DNA of 64,000 bases from Bacteroidia bacterium (GTDB lineage Bacteria; Bacteroidota; Bacteroidia; B-17B0; Aurantibacillaceae): the NCBI GenBank assembly GCA_026003255.1, contig BPGX01000009.1:47224-111223 (forward strand). Reading direction: 5' to 3'. The translations under genes and the position numbers were made by a program. The notes under the pieces were generated by a model. It worked only from the letters and a program-made list of their open reading frames with translations. It ran no database searches and was not told the origin of the DNA. Positions 20,153-30,367 of this stretch are shown piece after piece. The stretch's first letter is position 1. The number at the start of each line of letters is the position of its first letter.

Positions 20153-21216
20153 TTCTTCCATTCGGCAATAAAAAGATTAGTATCTCTCGTACCTTTGTTA
20201 TTTCTATTTGAAGAAAAAATCAGTTTTTTTCCATCTGGTGAAAACATTGGAAAAGCATTGAAATTACTTTCGGTAGTAATTTGTTCTAATCCAGTACCAT
20301 CAATGTTTATCATAAATAATTGAAAGTCAAATCCTCTTTGACTATGATGGTTGGAAGAAAAAATAATTTTTTTCCCGGAAGGATGAAAAAAGGGCGCCCA
20401 GTTGGCTTTTCCTAAGTTGGTTACTTGCCTTAGATTTTTCCCATCTGCGTCGCATATAAAAATTTCCATATTGGTAGGAGCTACTAAATTTTGAGCCAGT
20501 AATTCTTTATACTCTTTTATTTCTTCTTCTGTTTTGGGACGGGAAGCACGGAATACGATTTTACTACCATCGGGAGAGAAGAAAGCACCGCCATCGTAGC
20601 CAAGTTCGTGAGTAATTTGAACGGGATTGGTACCATCAATGTTCATTACCCAGAGTTCAATATCTCCGCTACGAGTGGAGGTAAATACTATTTTATCACC
20701 TTTTGGAGAAACGGTGGCCTCGGCATCATAGCCATCAGTATTTGTTAATTGCTTAACAATCTTCCCATTGAGGTCTGCTACAAAAATATCATATTCAGGA
20801 TATAGGGGCCATACGTATTTACCTTTAATGTGTGGAACAGATGGACAACTATCCATTTTGTGATGTGTAGAAGCAAAGAGAATATGCTTACCATCAGGCA
20901 TAAAATACGAGCAAGTAGTTCTTCCTTTGCCTGTACTAATCATTTGAAAGTTTTCTTTTTTAGACAAATCTAACTTCTTTTTTAGATTTTTCAAATCAAA
21001 ATAAAAGATTTGATCACAGGGTACATTCCAATTTTTATTCGTTACTTGAAAAGTAATTTTATTGCCGGTTTTATCAAAATATGCTTCAGCGTTATCACCG
21101 CCAAAGGTAATTTGAGTTAAGGATTTAAAGTGTTTTTTTTCTTGTTCTGAAATTAAGTTGGATTGTGCATAAATAGTACCAGTAAGGATAATCGCACTGA
21201 AAAAAGTTCGTATCAT
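20149..21216 (-). CDS. TolB-like / PD40 WD40-like beta-propeller protein, secreted
   Basis: Signal peptide MIRTFFSAIILTGTIYAQ (Met at 21216); repeated SPDGKKLIFSSNR-type blades. Confidence 0.85.
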   Translation of the reverse strand: MIRTFFSAIILTGTIYAQSNLISEQEKKHFKSLTQITFGGDNAEAYFDKTGNKITFQVTNKNWNVPCDQIFYFDLKNLKKKLDLSKKENFQMISTGKGRTTCSYFMPDGKHILFASTHHKMDSCPSVPHIKGKYVWPLYPEYDIFVADLNGKIVKQLTNTDGYDAEATVSPKGDKIVFTSTRSGDIELWVMNIDGTNPVQITHELGYDGGAFFSPDGSKIVFRASRPKTEEEIKEYKELLAQNLVAPTNMEIFICDADGKNLRQVTNLGKANWAPFFHPSGKKIIFSSNHHSQRGFDFQLFMINIDGTGLEQITTESNFNAFPMFSPDGKKLIFSSNRNNKGTRDTNLFIAEWKN

Positions 21217-21941
21217 TTTACATTTGTTTTTTTGTGTTTTTTGAAACGCATTTTTAGAACGCCCCATAATGCTTCTCTGAATATTTTAATACTCATTTTA
21301 CTTTGTCCTTTTTCTCGGTCCTTGAAGACAATAGGTACTTCCACTATTTTGAATCCCAATTTATAAGCTGCGTATTTCATTTCAATCTGAAAAGCATAAC
21401 CTGTAAATTGAATGGCAGCCAGGTCGATTTGTTGTAACACTTTTTTTCTATAACATTTGAAGCCAGCAGTTGTGTCGTGAATAGGAAGCCAGAGCACCAA
21501 TCTGACATAAAGAGAAGCAAAATAACTCATTAAAATTCTACCAATAGGCCAGTTTTCTACTTTTCCACCTTTACAATAGCGAGATCCAATAGCAACGTCT
21601 GATCCATTGACACAGGCATCTCTTAGGCGAATTAAATCTTTTGGAGGATGACTGAAATCGCAATCCATTTCAAAGATGTATTCATACTCTTTTTGTAATG
21701 CCCATTGAAAACCAGTAATATACGCTCTTCCAAGCCCGTTTTTTTCTTTTCGTAAAATTAAATGCAATCGGTCTGGATATTCTTTCATCAAATTTTTGAC
21801 AATATCGGCAGTACCATCGGGAGAATTATCATCTACGATTAAAACATCAAAAGAGACAGGCAGCGTCATTACAGTACGAATCATTGGTTCTACATTCTCC
21901 TTTTCATTATAGGTAGGTATAATGACTAAACTATCCGACAT
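21213..21941 (-). CDS. Polyprenol monophosphomannose synthase / dolichol-phosphate mannosyltransferase-like GT2
   Basis: VIIPTYNEKENVEPMI, VDDNSPDGT, MDCDFSHPP, RYCKGGKVENWPIGR, FKDREKGQSKMS. Confidence 0.93.
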   Translation of the reverse strand: MSDSLVIIPTYNEKENVEPMIRTVMTLPVSFDVLIVDDNSPDGTADIVKNLMKEYPDRLHLILRKEKNGLGRAYITGFQWALQKEYEYIFEMDCDFSHPPKDLIRLRDACVNGSDVAIGSRYCKGGKVENWPIGRILMSYFASLYVRLVLWLPIHDTTAGFKCYRKKVLQQIDLAAIQFTGYAFQIEMKYAAYKLGFKIVEVPIVFKDREKGQSKMSIKIFREALWGVLKMRFKKHKKTNVK

Positions 21942-21978
21942 TTCAGTTTTTTGCTAAAATAATGATAAGTTAAAGAAA

Positions 21979-24594
21979 TTACAAATCAAAATTTATTTGA
22001 CCTAATCCGCCCGGTAAATTTTTGGAGTTGAGTTTTTCCATTGCTTTTTTATGAAGTTCTTCTGGACTTAATTCAATATCATCTTTTTGTTGTTCCAGAA
22101 ACTCTTTGGCTTCTTTGATTTCATCTGGTTCTTCCAATTGAATGTTTTTTATTTTGTAAGGGCTTAATTTTTTTCCTTTAGCACGAATATTAATAATGGG
22201 GGCAGTTTCTTCGAGTTTCACATATTCATCCGGAATTTCTTTACCTTTTTCTTTAGCAAATTGAAGTTTAATTTTGGGATTGGCAATAGAGGTCATTAGT
22301 TCAATATACGAATCAGGGTGTTCGTTAATAATCATAATTTTAGATGAAGTGGGTTCTGCTTTAAATCGTTTTATGTAATAATTTTTACTCTCACCATCAA
22401 AGTATATTAAAGTATATATGTTTTCGCTGTCAAATTTATCGACAAGAAATGTATCATCATCTAAAAACGCCAATACATCGGGTTGAATGAGTTTGTAATA
22501 TCCTTTTTTAGTTACTACTAAAACTTTGTCATCAGGATAGAATGCGCCTAAGTATTTACCTGTTTCATTTTGATTGAGTTTATTGGTAGCTGGGTCATAC
22601 CACCAGTTTTCGGCTTTAATTTGTCCTGCGGATTTTTCTTTTAGAAGTACTTTTGCAATGGGATATTTTGTGAGAATATTACCAATCGCACTTCTGCTTT
22701 TGATGTCAATGCTTGCAAAGTCAAATTCAATTTCAGTTTTTCTGGCACCACTATTTGGTTTTAAGAGTACAATAATCTTTTCAGTTTCTCCATTGGGATT
22801 GACAGAAAGATAAACTACTTTGGAGTTTGGAGTTCCTTTGGTTAGATTATATTCTTTATCTCTGGTAACACCACCTATATTAAAGCGTTTTACAAAGTAT
22901 ACACCTTTGGGTCCATCTCTGTATATCATATTGTACACTGTGTTTTCATCGTTTCTCTTGAAGATTCCGGCGTAGAGAATGTTTTTACCAATATATACTT
23001 TATCGGTTACTTTTACTACTTTCATAATTCCTTCCTGAGTAATGGCAATAATTTCATCGTTATCACTACATTCAAAGAGGAATTCATTTTTTCGTAGTGA
23101 TGTGCCGATAAATCCTTCTTCTCTGTCAATGTATAATCGTTGGTTAGGTATGCTGATTTCTGTTTTTTGTACTTGATGTAATGTGCGTATTTCGGTTTTT
23201 CGTTCTTTGCCTTTTCCGTATTTTCTTTTGAGTTCTTTAAAGTAATCAATAGTATAGTCTACGATGTTGTCTAAATTATGTTGTGTTTGTTTTATTTTTT
23301 CGTTGAGTTCCTGAATATGCTCATCCGCTTTTGCACTATCAAAGCGGGTGATGCGAATCATTGGTATTTGGGTAAGTTTATGGAGGTCATCATCGTTGAT
23401 AGGACGAATGAGTTGTTTTTTATATTTTTCAAATCGTTTATACAGATATTCAAAAAGAGATTCTTTGGTATCAAATTTTTTGAAGTCCACGTACATTTCT
23501 TCTTTGATGAAGATTTTTTCTAATGAAGCAAAATGCCATTTTTCTTTGAGTTCTGAAAGTTCAATTTCCAGTTCTTTTTTTAAGAGTTCCAGTGTTCTGT
23601 TGGCGGAATATTTCAGCATTTCAGAAACGGACATGAAGCGTGGCTTATCATTTTCAATCACAACGGCATTAGGAGAAATGGTCATTTCACACTGGGTATA
23701 AGCATAGAGTGCTTCTATAGTTACATCTGGACTCACATCTGGATGCAGGTGCAAAATGATTTCTACGGTATCTGAAGTGTTGTCTTCAATTTTTTTGATT
23801 TTTAATTTACCTTTTTCATTGGCGGCAATGATGCTGTCTATTAAAGCCGTGGTGTTAGTGCCAAAGGGAATTTCGGTAATGACAATCGTTTTGCTGTTAA
23901 TTTCTTTGATACGCGCACGCACTTTAATTTTTCCGCCGCGTTTGCCATCATTGTAATTGCTGACATCAATGATTCCGCCTGTTGGGAAATCGGGAAAAAC
24001 TTCTACTTTTTTGTTTTTTAGAGCCGCAATAGAAGCATCAATCAATTCATTAAAATTGTGCGGTAGTATTTTACAGGAAAGACCAACGGCAATACCTTCA
24101 ACGCCCATTGCTAACAATAACGGGAATTTTACCGGAAGGGTAATAGGTTCTTTGTTTCTTCCGTCGTAACTAAGTTGCCATTGAGTGGTTTTGGGGTTAA
24201 AGACAACATCCAAAGCAAAAGGGGTTAATCGTGCTTCAATGTAACGTGCGGCAGCGGCGCTATCACCAGTGAGTATATTTCCCCAGTTTCCTTGTGTATC
24301 AATGAGTAAGTCCTTTTGACCTAATCCTACGAGTGCATCGGTGATACTTGCATCTCCGTGCGGGTGATATTTCATTGTATTTCCGATGATGTTGGCGACT
24401 TTGTTGTAGCGTCCGTCTTCCATTTCCCACATGCTGTGGAGGATGCGGCGTTGAACAGGTTTAAGTCCATCATCAATATGCGGAACGGCTCTTTCTAATA
24501 TAACGTAGGATGCGTAATCTATAAACCAATCTTTGTATAATTCTGAAACATGTTTGATGCTTTCTAATTCATTATGTTCTTGTAACTCGCTCAT
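21979..24594 (-). CDS. parC: DNA topoisomerase IV subunit A (GyrA/ParC family)
   Basis: YASYVILERAVPHIDDGLKPVQRRILHSMWE, YHPHGDASI, AAARYIEARLTP. ORF opens at 24645; MSELQEHNELES start at 24594 preferred. Confidence 0.93.
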   Translation of the reverse strand: MSELQEHNELESIKHVSELYKDWFIDYASYVILERAVPHIDDGLKPVQRRILHSMWEMEDGRYNKVANIIGNTMKYHPHGDASITDALVGLGQKDLLIDTQGNWGNILTGDSAAAARYIEARLTPFALDVVFNPKTTQWQLSYDGRNKEPITLPVKFPLLLAMGVEGIAVGLSCKILPHNFNELIDASIAALKNKKVEVFPDFPTGGIIDVSNYNDGKRGGKIKVRARIKEINSKTIVITEIPFGTNTTALIDSIIAANEKGKLKIKKIEDNTSDTVEIILHLHPDVSPDVTIEALYAYTQCEMTISPNAVVIENDKPRFMSVSEMLKYSANRTLELLKKELEIELSELKEKWHFASLEKIFIKEEMYVDFKKFDTKESLFEYLYKRFEKYKKQLIRPINDDDLHKLTQIPMIRITRFDSAKADEHIQELNEKIKQTQHNLDNIVDYTIDYFKELKRKYGKGKERKTEIRTLHQVQKTEISIPNQRLYIDREEGFIGTSLRKNEFLFECSDNDEIIAITQEGIMKVVKVTDKVYIGKNILYAGIFKRNDENTVYNMIYRDGPKGVYFVKRFNIGGVTRDKEYNLTKGTPNSKVVYLSVNPNGETEKIIVLLKPNSGARKTEIEFDFASIDIKSRSAIGNILTKYPIAKVLLKEKSAGQIKAENWWYDPATNKLNQNETGKYLGAFYPDDKVLVVTKKGYYKLIQPDVLAFLDDDTFLVDKFDSENIYTLIYFDGESKNYYIKRFKAEPTSSKIMIINEHPDSYIELMTSIANPKIKLQFAKEKGKEIPDEYVKLEETAPIINIRAKGKKLSPYKIKNIQLEEPDEIKEAKEFLEQQKDDIELSPEELHKKAMEKLNSKNLPGGLGQINFDL

Positions 24595-24685
24595 TTTGTA
24601 ATGATTTGGCGGCAAAAATAGTTTTAATTTATTTGAATGGGGCAATAATTTTTTCTAAATTTTATTTTAATCCATCTATTTGCAT

Positions 24686-24693
24686 TAACTTTG
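24686..24693 (+). promoter_or_regulatory. -7 promoter box TAACTTTG immediately upstream of ATG 24700
   Basis: Exact TAnnTTTG match, 6 nt before the ATG. Confidence 0.5.
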
Positions 24694-24699
24694 TCGCCA

Positions 24700-26325
24700 A
24701 TGAAAAGAGGTTTAAAGATTTTATTGGTTATTTTTTTTGCTGGTGCTTTTTTATCATTCGGACAAGATAAATCTAAGGTTATTCAAAAAATCAATGGAAT
24801 AGATTATTTTGTACATGAAGTGAAGAAAGGTGAGAGTTTATACGGGATTTCAAAACTTTATGGTGTAGATTTACAATTAATATTAAATGAAAATCCCATC
24901 TTAAAAGAACATGGTTTGAAGGCGGGAAATAAAATTTTAATTCCTGTAAAGAGTGATAGTAAAACACAAGAAGTTTTTTTAGATACATTACAATTTAATT
25001 ATCATAAGGTATTAAAAGGTCAAACGGTTTATTCGATATGTAAGCAATACGGCATTACTCAGGAGTGGTTTTATGAAAATAATCCTTCTGCTGCATCTGG
25101 TATTAAAGAAGGAGAATGGGTGATTGTAGGAAAGAAGAATCAATTGAAAAAAAATATTATTCCGAATGTGAAAGATATTAAAATGGAGGTTGAACAAAAA
25201 ATGGAAGTTATTCCAAAATATGTAGAAAAGAAGAGGGAATATACTGTGTTGTTTTTATTGCCATTTGGTGCTAATAAGGTGGATGAAATAATAGTGGAAG
25301 ATATGGTTAAATATAATCAATCTTTTCCCATGATGAGTTCGATGATGATAGATTTTTACAAAGGATTTGAATATGTTAGGGATTCTTTGAAGTGTGATTC
25401 CTTTAATGTTCGCTTATTACCAATGGATGTGAATGAAAATGATTCATTGAAGTTGGTTCAGATTACTAAGCTGCAGGAATATAAAATGGCGGATTTAATT
25501 GTTGGGCCTGTTTATTCTTCACTAATTAAAACTGAAATGATTAATGCTATCGAAAGGAAGTTACATATCATTCCATTTATTAGTCAAAATAAATTTTTAT
25601 TTAATCATTCTGAATATTCTAAAACTACGCCATCTGTTTTTGTGGATGTTCAAGCATTAGCGCAATTTGTTTTTGATTCTTTAAGGTATAAAGGAAAAGT
25701 AGTATTGTTGATGAGTAACAACAATGGAGAAAAAGAATATGCAAAAGAGTTTAAGAGATATTATAATGATTTGATAAATAAAGTTAATGTGAAAGATACC
25801 ATTCGTACATTCAGAAGTGTTGCAGATTTTAAGAAAGTAGTGAAAGAAAAAGAACAATATGTGGTAGTGTTATTGACCAATAATCAAGTAGTAGCGACGG
25901 ATTATATTACTCAATTGAGCATAATTTGTAAAACTTCGCCCATAACTTTATGTGGATTATATAAAACTTTGTATTTTGATAATTTAGATTTGGAATACCT
26001 CAATCAAATGCAGTTTACATTTGCATATTATCAAAATACTACAAGTATAGATTCGTATGCAAGTTATTTAAGGAAATATAAAGAGGAGTTTAATTCAGAC
26101 CCTTCGTTATTTTTTTATGAAGGTATTGAGATTGCACAGTATTATTTTAAATTGATAAATAGTTATGGATTAAATGCTTTATATGAATTAAACAACTATA
26201 GAAAAGAGGATAAGAGTGCGTTTATGAAGTTTCAATTTTACCGTCCTGATGAAAATACGGGCTTTCAGAATAATGGGGAGTTTTTGTTCAGAATTCAGGA
26301 TAGAAAAATACAAGTTATCAAATAA
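24700..26325 (+). CDS. LysM peptidoglycan-binding protein with periplasmic-binding-protein-like domain
   Basis: Signal peptide; two LysM repeats (YFVHEVKKGESLYGISKLYGVDLQLILNENP; HKVLKGQTVYSICKQYGITQEWFYENNP); PBP1-like C-terminal region. Track start 24691 is TTG; ATG at 24700. Confidence 0.85.
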   Translation: MKRGLKILLVIFFAGAFLSFGQDKSKVIQKINGIDYFVHEVKKGESLYGISKLYGVDLQLILNENPILKEHGLKAGNKILIPVKSDSKTQEVFLDTLQFNYHKVLKGQTVYSICKQYGITQEWFYENNPSAASGIKEGEWVIVGKKNQLKKNIIPNVKDIKMEVEQKMEVIPKYVEKKREYTVLFLLPFGANKVDEIIVEDMVKYNQSFPMMSSMMIDFYKGFEYVRDSLKCDSFNVRLLPMDVNENDSLKLVQITKLQEYKMADLIVGPVYSSLIKTEMINAIERKLHIIPFISQNKFLFNHSEYSKTTPSVFVDVQALAQFVFDSLRYKGKVVLLMSNNNGEKEYAKEFKRYYNDLINKVNVKDTIRTFRSVADFKKVVKEKEQYVVVLLTNNQVVATDYITQLSIICKTSPITLCGLYKTLYFDNLDLEYLNQMQFTFAYYQNTTSIDSYASYLRKYKEEFNSDPSLFFYEGIEIAQYYFKLINSYGLNALYELNNYRKEDKSAFMKFQFYRPDENTGFQNNGEFLFRIQDRKIQVIK

Positions 26326-26328
26326 AAA

Positions 26329-26354
26329 AGCCCTTCCATGTATATAGAAGGGCT
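26329..26354. terminator. Bidirectional hairpin terminator between convergent genes
   Basis: AGCCCTTC-catgtatata-GAAGGGCT preceded by an A-run, between CDS ends at 26325 (+) and 26384 (-). Confidence 0.7.
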
Positions 26355-26383
26355 AATTGAACGAACTTTATATAACCAATGTT

Positions 26384-27841
26384 TTAGTTGAATATTTCTT
26401 CGTTAATTCCGAAAAAGTTAGAGAAGTTAATGGCATTGATATTTTCTAATTTTGTTGTAACAGTCACGTCTTGAGCGAATTTTTTAGGGAAAGAAAATAC
26501 AGCGTCTTTGTTATAGTAATTTTCTAACAAGCGCTCTCTATTTTGACTATCAGAAGATTGAAGAGTATACAGAACGTAATTTTTGGTAGAATTTAAATCA
26601 AATAAATACATTTGTGTTAGTAGAGTTTCAACAAGGTAAGATTTAGCAACATTAGTAGCTAATTCTTCTAATTGAACTGAGGTATCAAATGTGTTGGGTA
26701 AAATGTTTTTCAGGATATTATTTTCTATTTGTTTGATAATTTCTTGTTTAAAGTAATCAATAGTAAAATATTTACGGTCGTCTTCTTTTACATAGTTGTT
26801 ATACAATTTGGTTACAAAATCTTCTGGTAGTTCTATTTGAATTAGATTATTAATGAAAGCATTACCGCGTTTAATATTTTCGTTGCCACTAAAATAATCT
26901 GCTACAATGTCTGCCACTTCAAATAATTTAGTATATAAAATATCCTGATTAATTTCATCTTCATCTTTAAGACCAAAAGCCATTTTAATTCTATCGTTAT
27001 TCAGGTGGGAGGATATTTTCTTGTATTGCTGAATGTCTTTAATAGTAATGTTTAAAGTAGCAACGTTGTTTTCTTTTCCTTTTTTAAGAAAATCTAGTAC
27101 ACCTAATTTTTTGTCTGGAAAATTTTTTTCAAGAATTGTTATCCATTTATCAATTTCTAAGTTATAAGTTGAGTTTTTCTGAAGTGTAGTGGGTAGTAAT
27201 TCATTTAATCCATACGATTGGTATTGCAAAGGATGAAGTACTAATGGCATTGTGGATTCTTTCTTTTTTTGTTCCTCTTCTGATTCAGCGGTAGAAGGCA
27301 GTTCAAGCTCTGTAGTAATGATAAACAATTCTTCATTTTGAACATTTATGCTTTCGGCTGGGTTTTCGTTGAGAAAATTAAAAAGTGTAATGATGTCCGA
27401 AAATATTTTCTTTTGTCCTTCAGTAAATCCGTATTTCACAAATTCAACTGCAGCATTTTTTACATCAATATCTACTTGTGGTTCTAATAGTATTTCTATG
27501 CCTATTTTTTTGTCGGTACCATTATCTTCGATTACTCCAGTTGTTTCAAAGTCATATACATAATAGAGAGGTTTTTGTACCTGACTTTTTAATATGTCAT
27601 TTGTTTTTTCTTTGAGTAAATGTTCAAAACCTTCAAAAAAAGCCGTGTTATTGTATTTCTTTTTAATTATCGTTAATGGTGCTTTCCCGGGTCTGAATCC
27701 AGGAAGTTCAATGTTTTTTTGAATTTTCTTAAGGTATTTTTCTCTTTCAGATTCTAATTCTGCCGAAGATAAAACAATTTCTGTTTTAATAATTTCAGGG
27801 CTTACAACTTTTTTTTCTGATGCTATTGTTGCATTACTCAT
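26384..27841 (-). CDS. tig: Trigger factor
   Basis: N-terminal ribosome-binding domain EREKYLKKIQKNIELPGFRPGKAPLTIIKKKY; three-domain length. Confidence 0.85.
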   Translation of the reverse strand: MSNATIASEKKVVSPEIIKTEIVLSSAELESEREKYLKKIQKNIELPGFRPGKAPLTIIKKKYNNTAFFEGFEHLLKEKTNDILKSQVQKPLYYVYDFETTGVIEDNGTDKKIGIEILLEPQVDIDVKNAAVEFVKYGFTEGQKKIFSDIITLFNFLNENPAESINVQNEELFIITTELELPSTAESEEEQKKKESTMPLVLHPLQYQSYGLNELLPTTLQKNSTYNLEIDKWITILEKNFPDKKLGVLDFLKKGKENNVATLNITIKDIQQYKKISSHLNNDRIKMAFGLKDEDEINQDILYTKLFEVADIVADYFSGNENIKRGNAFINNLIQIELPEDFVTKLYNNYVKEDDRKYFTIDYFKQEIIKQIENNILKNILPNTFDTSVQLEELATNVAKSYLVETLLTQMYLFDLNSTKNYVLYTLQSSDSQNRERLLENYYNKDAVFSFPKKFAQDVTVTTKLENINAINFSNFFGINEEIFN

Positions 27842-27944
27842 AACAATTGAATTAAAAAATTAAGGGCACAAATTTACAATTAAAATAAAACTAACAATAG
27901 TTTTTTTACCCAAATTATGCAATATAAATTAAAATATTCAAAAG

Positions 27945-28034
27945 AGATTGCTTTGGATGCTTTGCATCCTCGCAATGACGGCATTGTTCTTTATTCTTAC
28001 AACTACCCTTCCACCTGTGGAACGGTGAAAAAAA
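27945..28034. repeat. Dispersed REP-like repeat copy 1 (gagattgctt...gcaatgacg...caactacccttccac...)
   Basis: Shares gagattg..gcaatgacg and the 16-mer caactacccttccac with copy at 60076-60175; contains inverted repeat ccttccac/gtggaacgg. Confidence 0.6.
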
Positions 28035-28128
28035 ATTTCTTAAAGTTAGCAGTAATTGACAATGCACAACATTTAAGAAACGCTTAATAAATAATTTGGG
28101 TTTAATAAGGATAAAAAGCAAGAGAAAA

Positions 28129-30123
28129 TTATTGTATCAAAAATTTTTCATTGACTAAAATCTCACCAGATAAATTTTTAATAATCAAAAAGTATAACCC
28201 TTTTGGTAAAGTTGATACATTGATTTGTTCATAATTGTTAGTGGATGTTTTATGTAATACTATTTGTCCTAACACATTACGAATTTCATAGAATTTGTTC
28301 TGATAATCATTCGTTTCGATATTTAATACTTCATTGGTAGGATTAGGGAAGATATTAATGGCTAATTTATTGGAAATTCCTTGAACATCTAATGTGTTGT
28401 CTTTTGTAGGTCCGATAGTTTTATTGATTAGCCAATTATTGGGGTCTACCTGGATGCCTGTTACATTACCATTGATAGTAAGTGTATAAGTTTCAGTTGG
28501 ATTAGAATGCATCACACGAATAATGGTATCTCCGCCTGTGCTACGAATGAGTTTGTACTCAATCGGTGTTATGAAAAGCGGAACAGAGGAAGGTTTGGAA
28601 GTGGTTTGAGTAGATTGAATAATGAGCGTATTTCCAAAATAGTTCCATTTTACATTGAAGGTAGGATAACCTTCACCGAAGTACCACTGGTTGAAAAATT
28701 GAGTGAGATTTTGTCCGGTATATGCTTCAAAACTTGCTTTGAAATCCATTGCAGTTGCTGTACTGAATTTATAGGTGTTTAAGAAGTTTCTTAAACCACC
28801 AAAAAATAGTGAGTCGTTGTTTGTTACAAATCGTAAGGTATGAATGATGGCGCCGCCTTTATCATAAGAAAGACGACTATCAAAAATTCTGTTATCATCA
28901 AGTGTGTCTTGTCCTGTAAAATAAATGCTTCCGCCGGGCTGACTCATAATGTTGTTATGCACGCTGTTCAAATTAGACATAAAATTTGTTGGGTCAAGGT
29001 ATTGATTGACCAGATGTTCTGTATAAGAAGCAAAACCTTCGTTAATCCAAATATCTCCCCATGTTTTGCAGGTAACCAGGTCGCCCCACCATTGATGGCC
29101 AAGTTCGTGTGCATCTATCATAAAATCAAAAAATCCAATAGTAGTCATGGTTTGATGTTCCATTCCGCCCCCAATAGGTGCCATAGCGTGTCCGTATTTT
29201 TCTTTGTAAAAAGGATACATGCCGTACATATTGCATAAAAATTCTATAGTGGGTTTGATTTTATTTAGTTCAACTTTTTGAGTGTTGTTAAAATATGTGC
29301 TATTATATGCGTTATCGTAAATGTAATTCAGAATTAAGATGGAATCGTTAGGAAGATATTGAGGTTTAGCATAAAGTATATAAGGTTTATATTTGGCAAT
29401 TGCTACAGAAATTAAATAATAATCAATAGGGTAATGGGTCTTCCATTCGTATCTTTTTTTGTTACCGATTGTTACTATGTTTGTCAATACTCCATTAGAA
29501 CCAACCATGTTGGTAGAGTCGGTAGTTACAAATATCCACGCGCTATCAATTTTATCCCTTAAATCTTGTTTACATGGCCACCAATGATAAGCACCGCGTG
29601 TTTCACTTAAGCTCCATGTTACCTGATTGCCCCAGGAAGGAGAGGTGCCGTTACTAAAACCATTGCCTAATGCCCCTGTGATAGAAGGTGCTGTTCCATG
29701 ATAATAGATAAAAACATCCGCAAGGTTGTTTTGACTGATTGGTGATGATATTTTGATTTTTACTAAACTATCTATTCTTGAAATATTTGTTTCTTTAATG
29801 TTATTTACATAAACAGAGTCAATGGTAAAATTTTGATGCAATTCAAATGCAAACGTATCTAATACATTGCTTGTAACTTTAGCGATGGTTCGGACAAATC
29901 CCGAAATGTTTTTATTGGTTCTCTCCAGATTTAGGTTTAAATGATGAAATTTAACATCATAGTTATTCATTAGGTTAGAGCTTGATGCTACCACTTTCAA
30001 ATATGTGCTTTTAGTGCTTGCGGATTTTTGGGTTATTTTGGATTGAGCACAAAAATGTTGATGTTGTGAATGCGCTTGAAAAAGCATTGAACTGACTATT
30101 AAGAGGAATGAATAACGTAACAT
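28129..30123 (-). CDS. M1 family metallopeptidase (aminopeptidase N-like) with T9SS type A sorting domain
   Basis: HELGHQWWGDLVTCKTWGDIWINEGFASYTEH (HExxH-18-E); C-terminal NIFPNPTNEVLNIETN...LPKGLYFLIIKN. Confidence 0.93.
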   Translation of the reverse strand: MLRYSFLLIVSSMLFQAHSQHQHFCAQSKITQKSASTKSTYLKVVASSSNLMNNYDVKFHHLNLNLERTNKNISGFVRTIAKVTSNVLDTFAFELHQNFTIDSVYVNNIKETNISRIDSLVKIKISSPISQNNLADVFIYYHGTAPSITGALGNGFSNGTSPSWGNQVTWSLSETRGAYHWWPCKQDLRDKIDSAWIFVTTDSTNMVGSNGVLTNIVTIGNKKRYEWKTHYPIDYYLISVAIAKYKPYILYAKPQYLPNDSILILNYIYDNAYNSTYFNNTQKVELNKIKPTIEFLCNMYGMYPFYKEKYGHAMAPIGGGMEHQTMTTIGFFDFMIDAHELGHQWWGDLVTCKTWGDIWINEGFASYTEHLVNQYLDPTNFMSNLNSVHNNIMSQPGGSIYFTGQDTLDDNRIFDSRLSYDKGGAIIHTLRFVTNNDSLFFGGLRNFLNTYKFSTATAMDFKASFEAYTGQNLTQFFNQWYFGEGYPTFNVKWNYFGNTLIIQSTQTTSKPSSVPLFITPIEYKLIRSTGGDTIIRVMHSNPTETYTLTINGNVTGIQVDPNNWLINKTIGPTKDNTLDVQGISNKLAINIFPNPTNEVLNIETNDYQNKFYEIRNVLGQIVLHKTSTNNYEQINVSTLPKGLYFLIIKNLSGEILVNEKFLIQ

Positions 30124-30324
30124 ATTATTTTACTTTTCGTGCAAAACTACATTGAAATATTGGTTTTATTCTTACCTTTAATAATTCTTTTTTTCCGTTA
30201 GAATAATTTTTTTGTTTGGCTTAAAGAGTATTTAAATCTCGTTTTTTTAGACAAAACCCTATTTTTAACATACGAATTAACATTTATTAACTTTATATTA
30301 ACAAAAAATACAATAAGTATTTCT

Positions 30325-30332
30325 TATCTTTG
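30325..30332 (+). promoter_or_regulatory. -7 promoter box TATCTTTG upstream of phasin/PhaE-like gene
   Basis: TAnnTTTG match 36 nt upstream of ATG 30368. Confidence 0.5.
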
Positions 30333-30367
30333 CGGTCGCAAAATAAAAATCTTAAAAACTAAAAAGT

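Noticed and set aside
23278-24169. Several + strand ORFs opposite parC (23278, 23348, 23756, 23957)
   Set aside because: Lie entirely within a well-supported parC on the other strand; no domains recognised.
27915-28121. 68-aa minus-strand ORF as a gene
   Set aside because: Composed largely of the dispersed REP-like repeat; no start context or domain.
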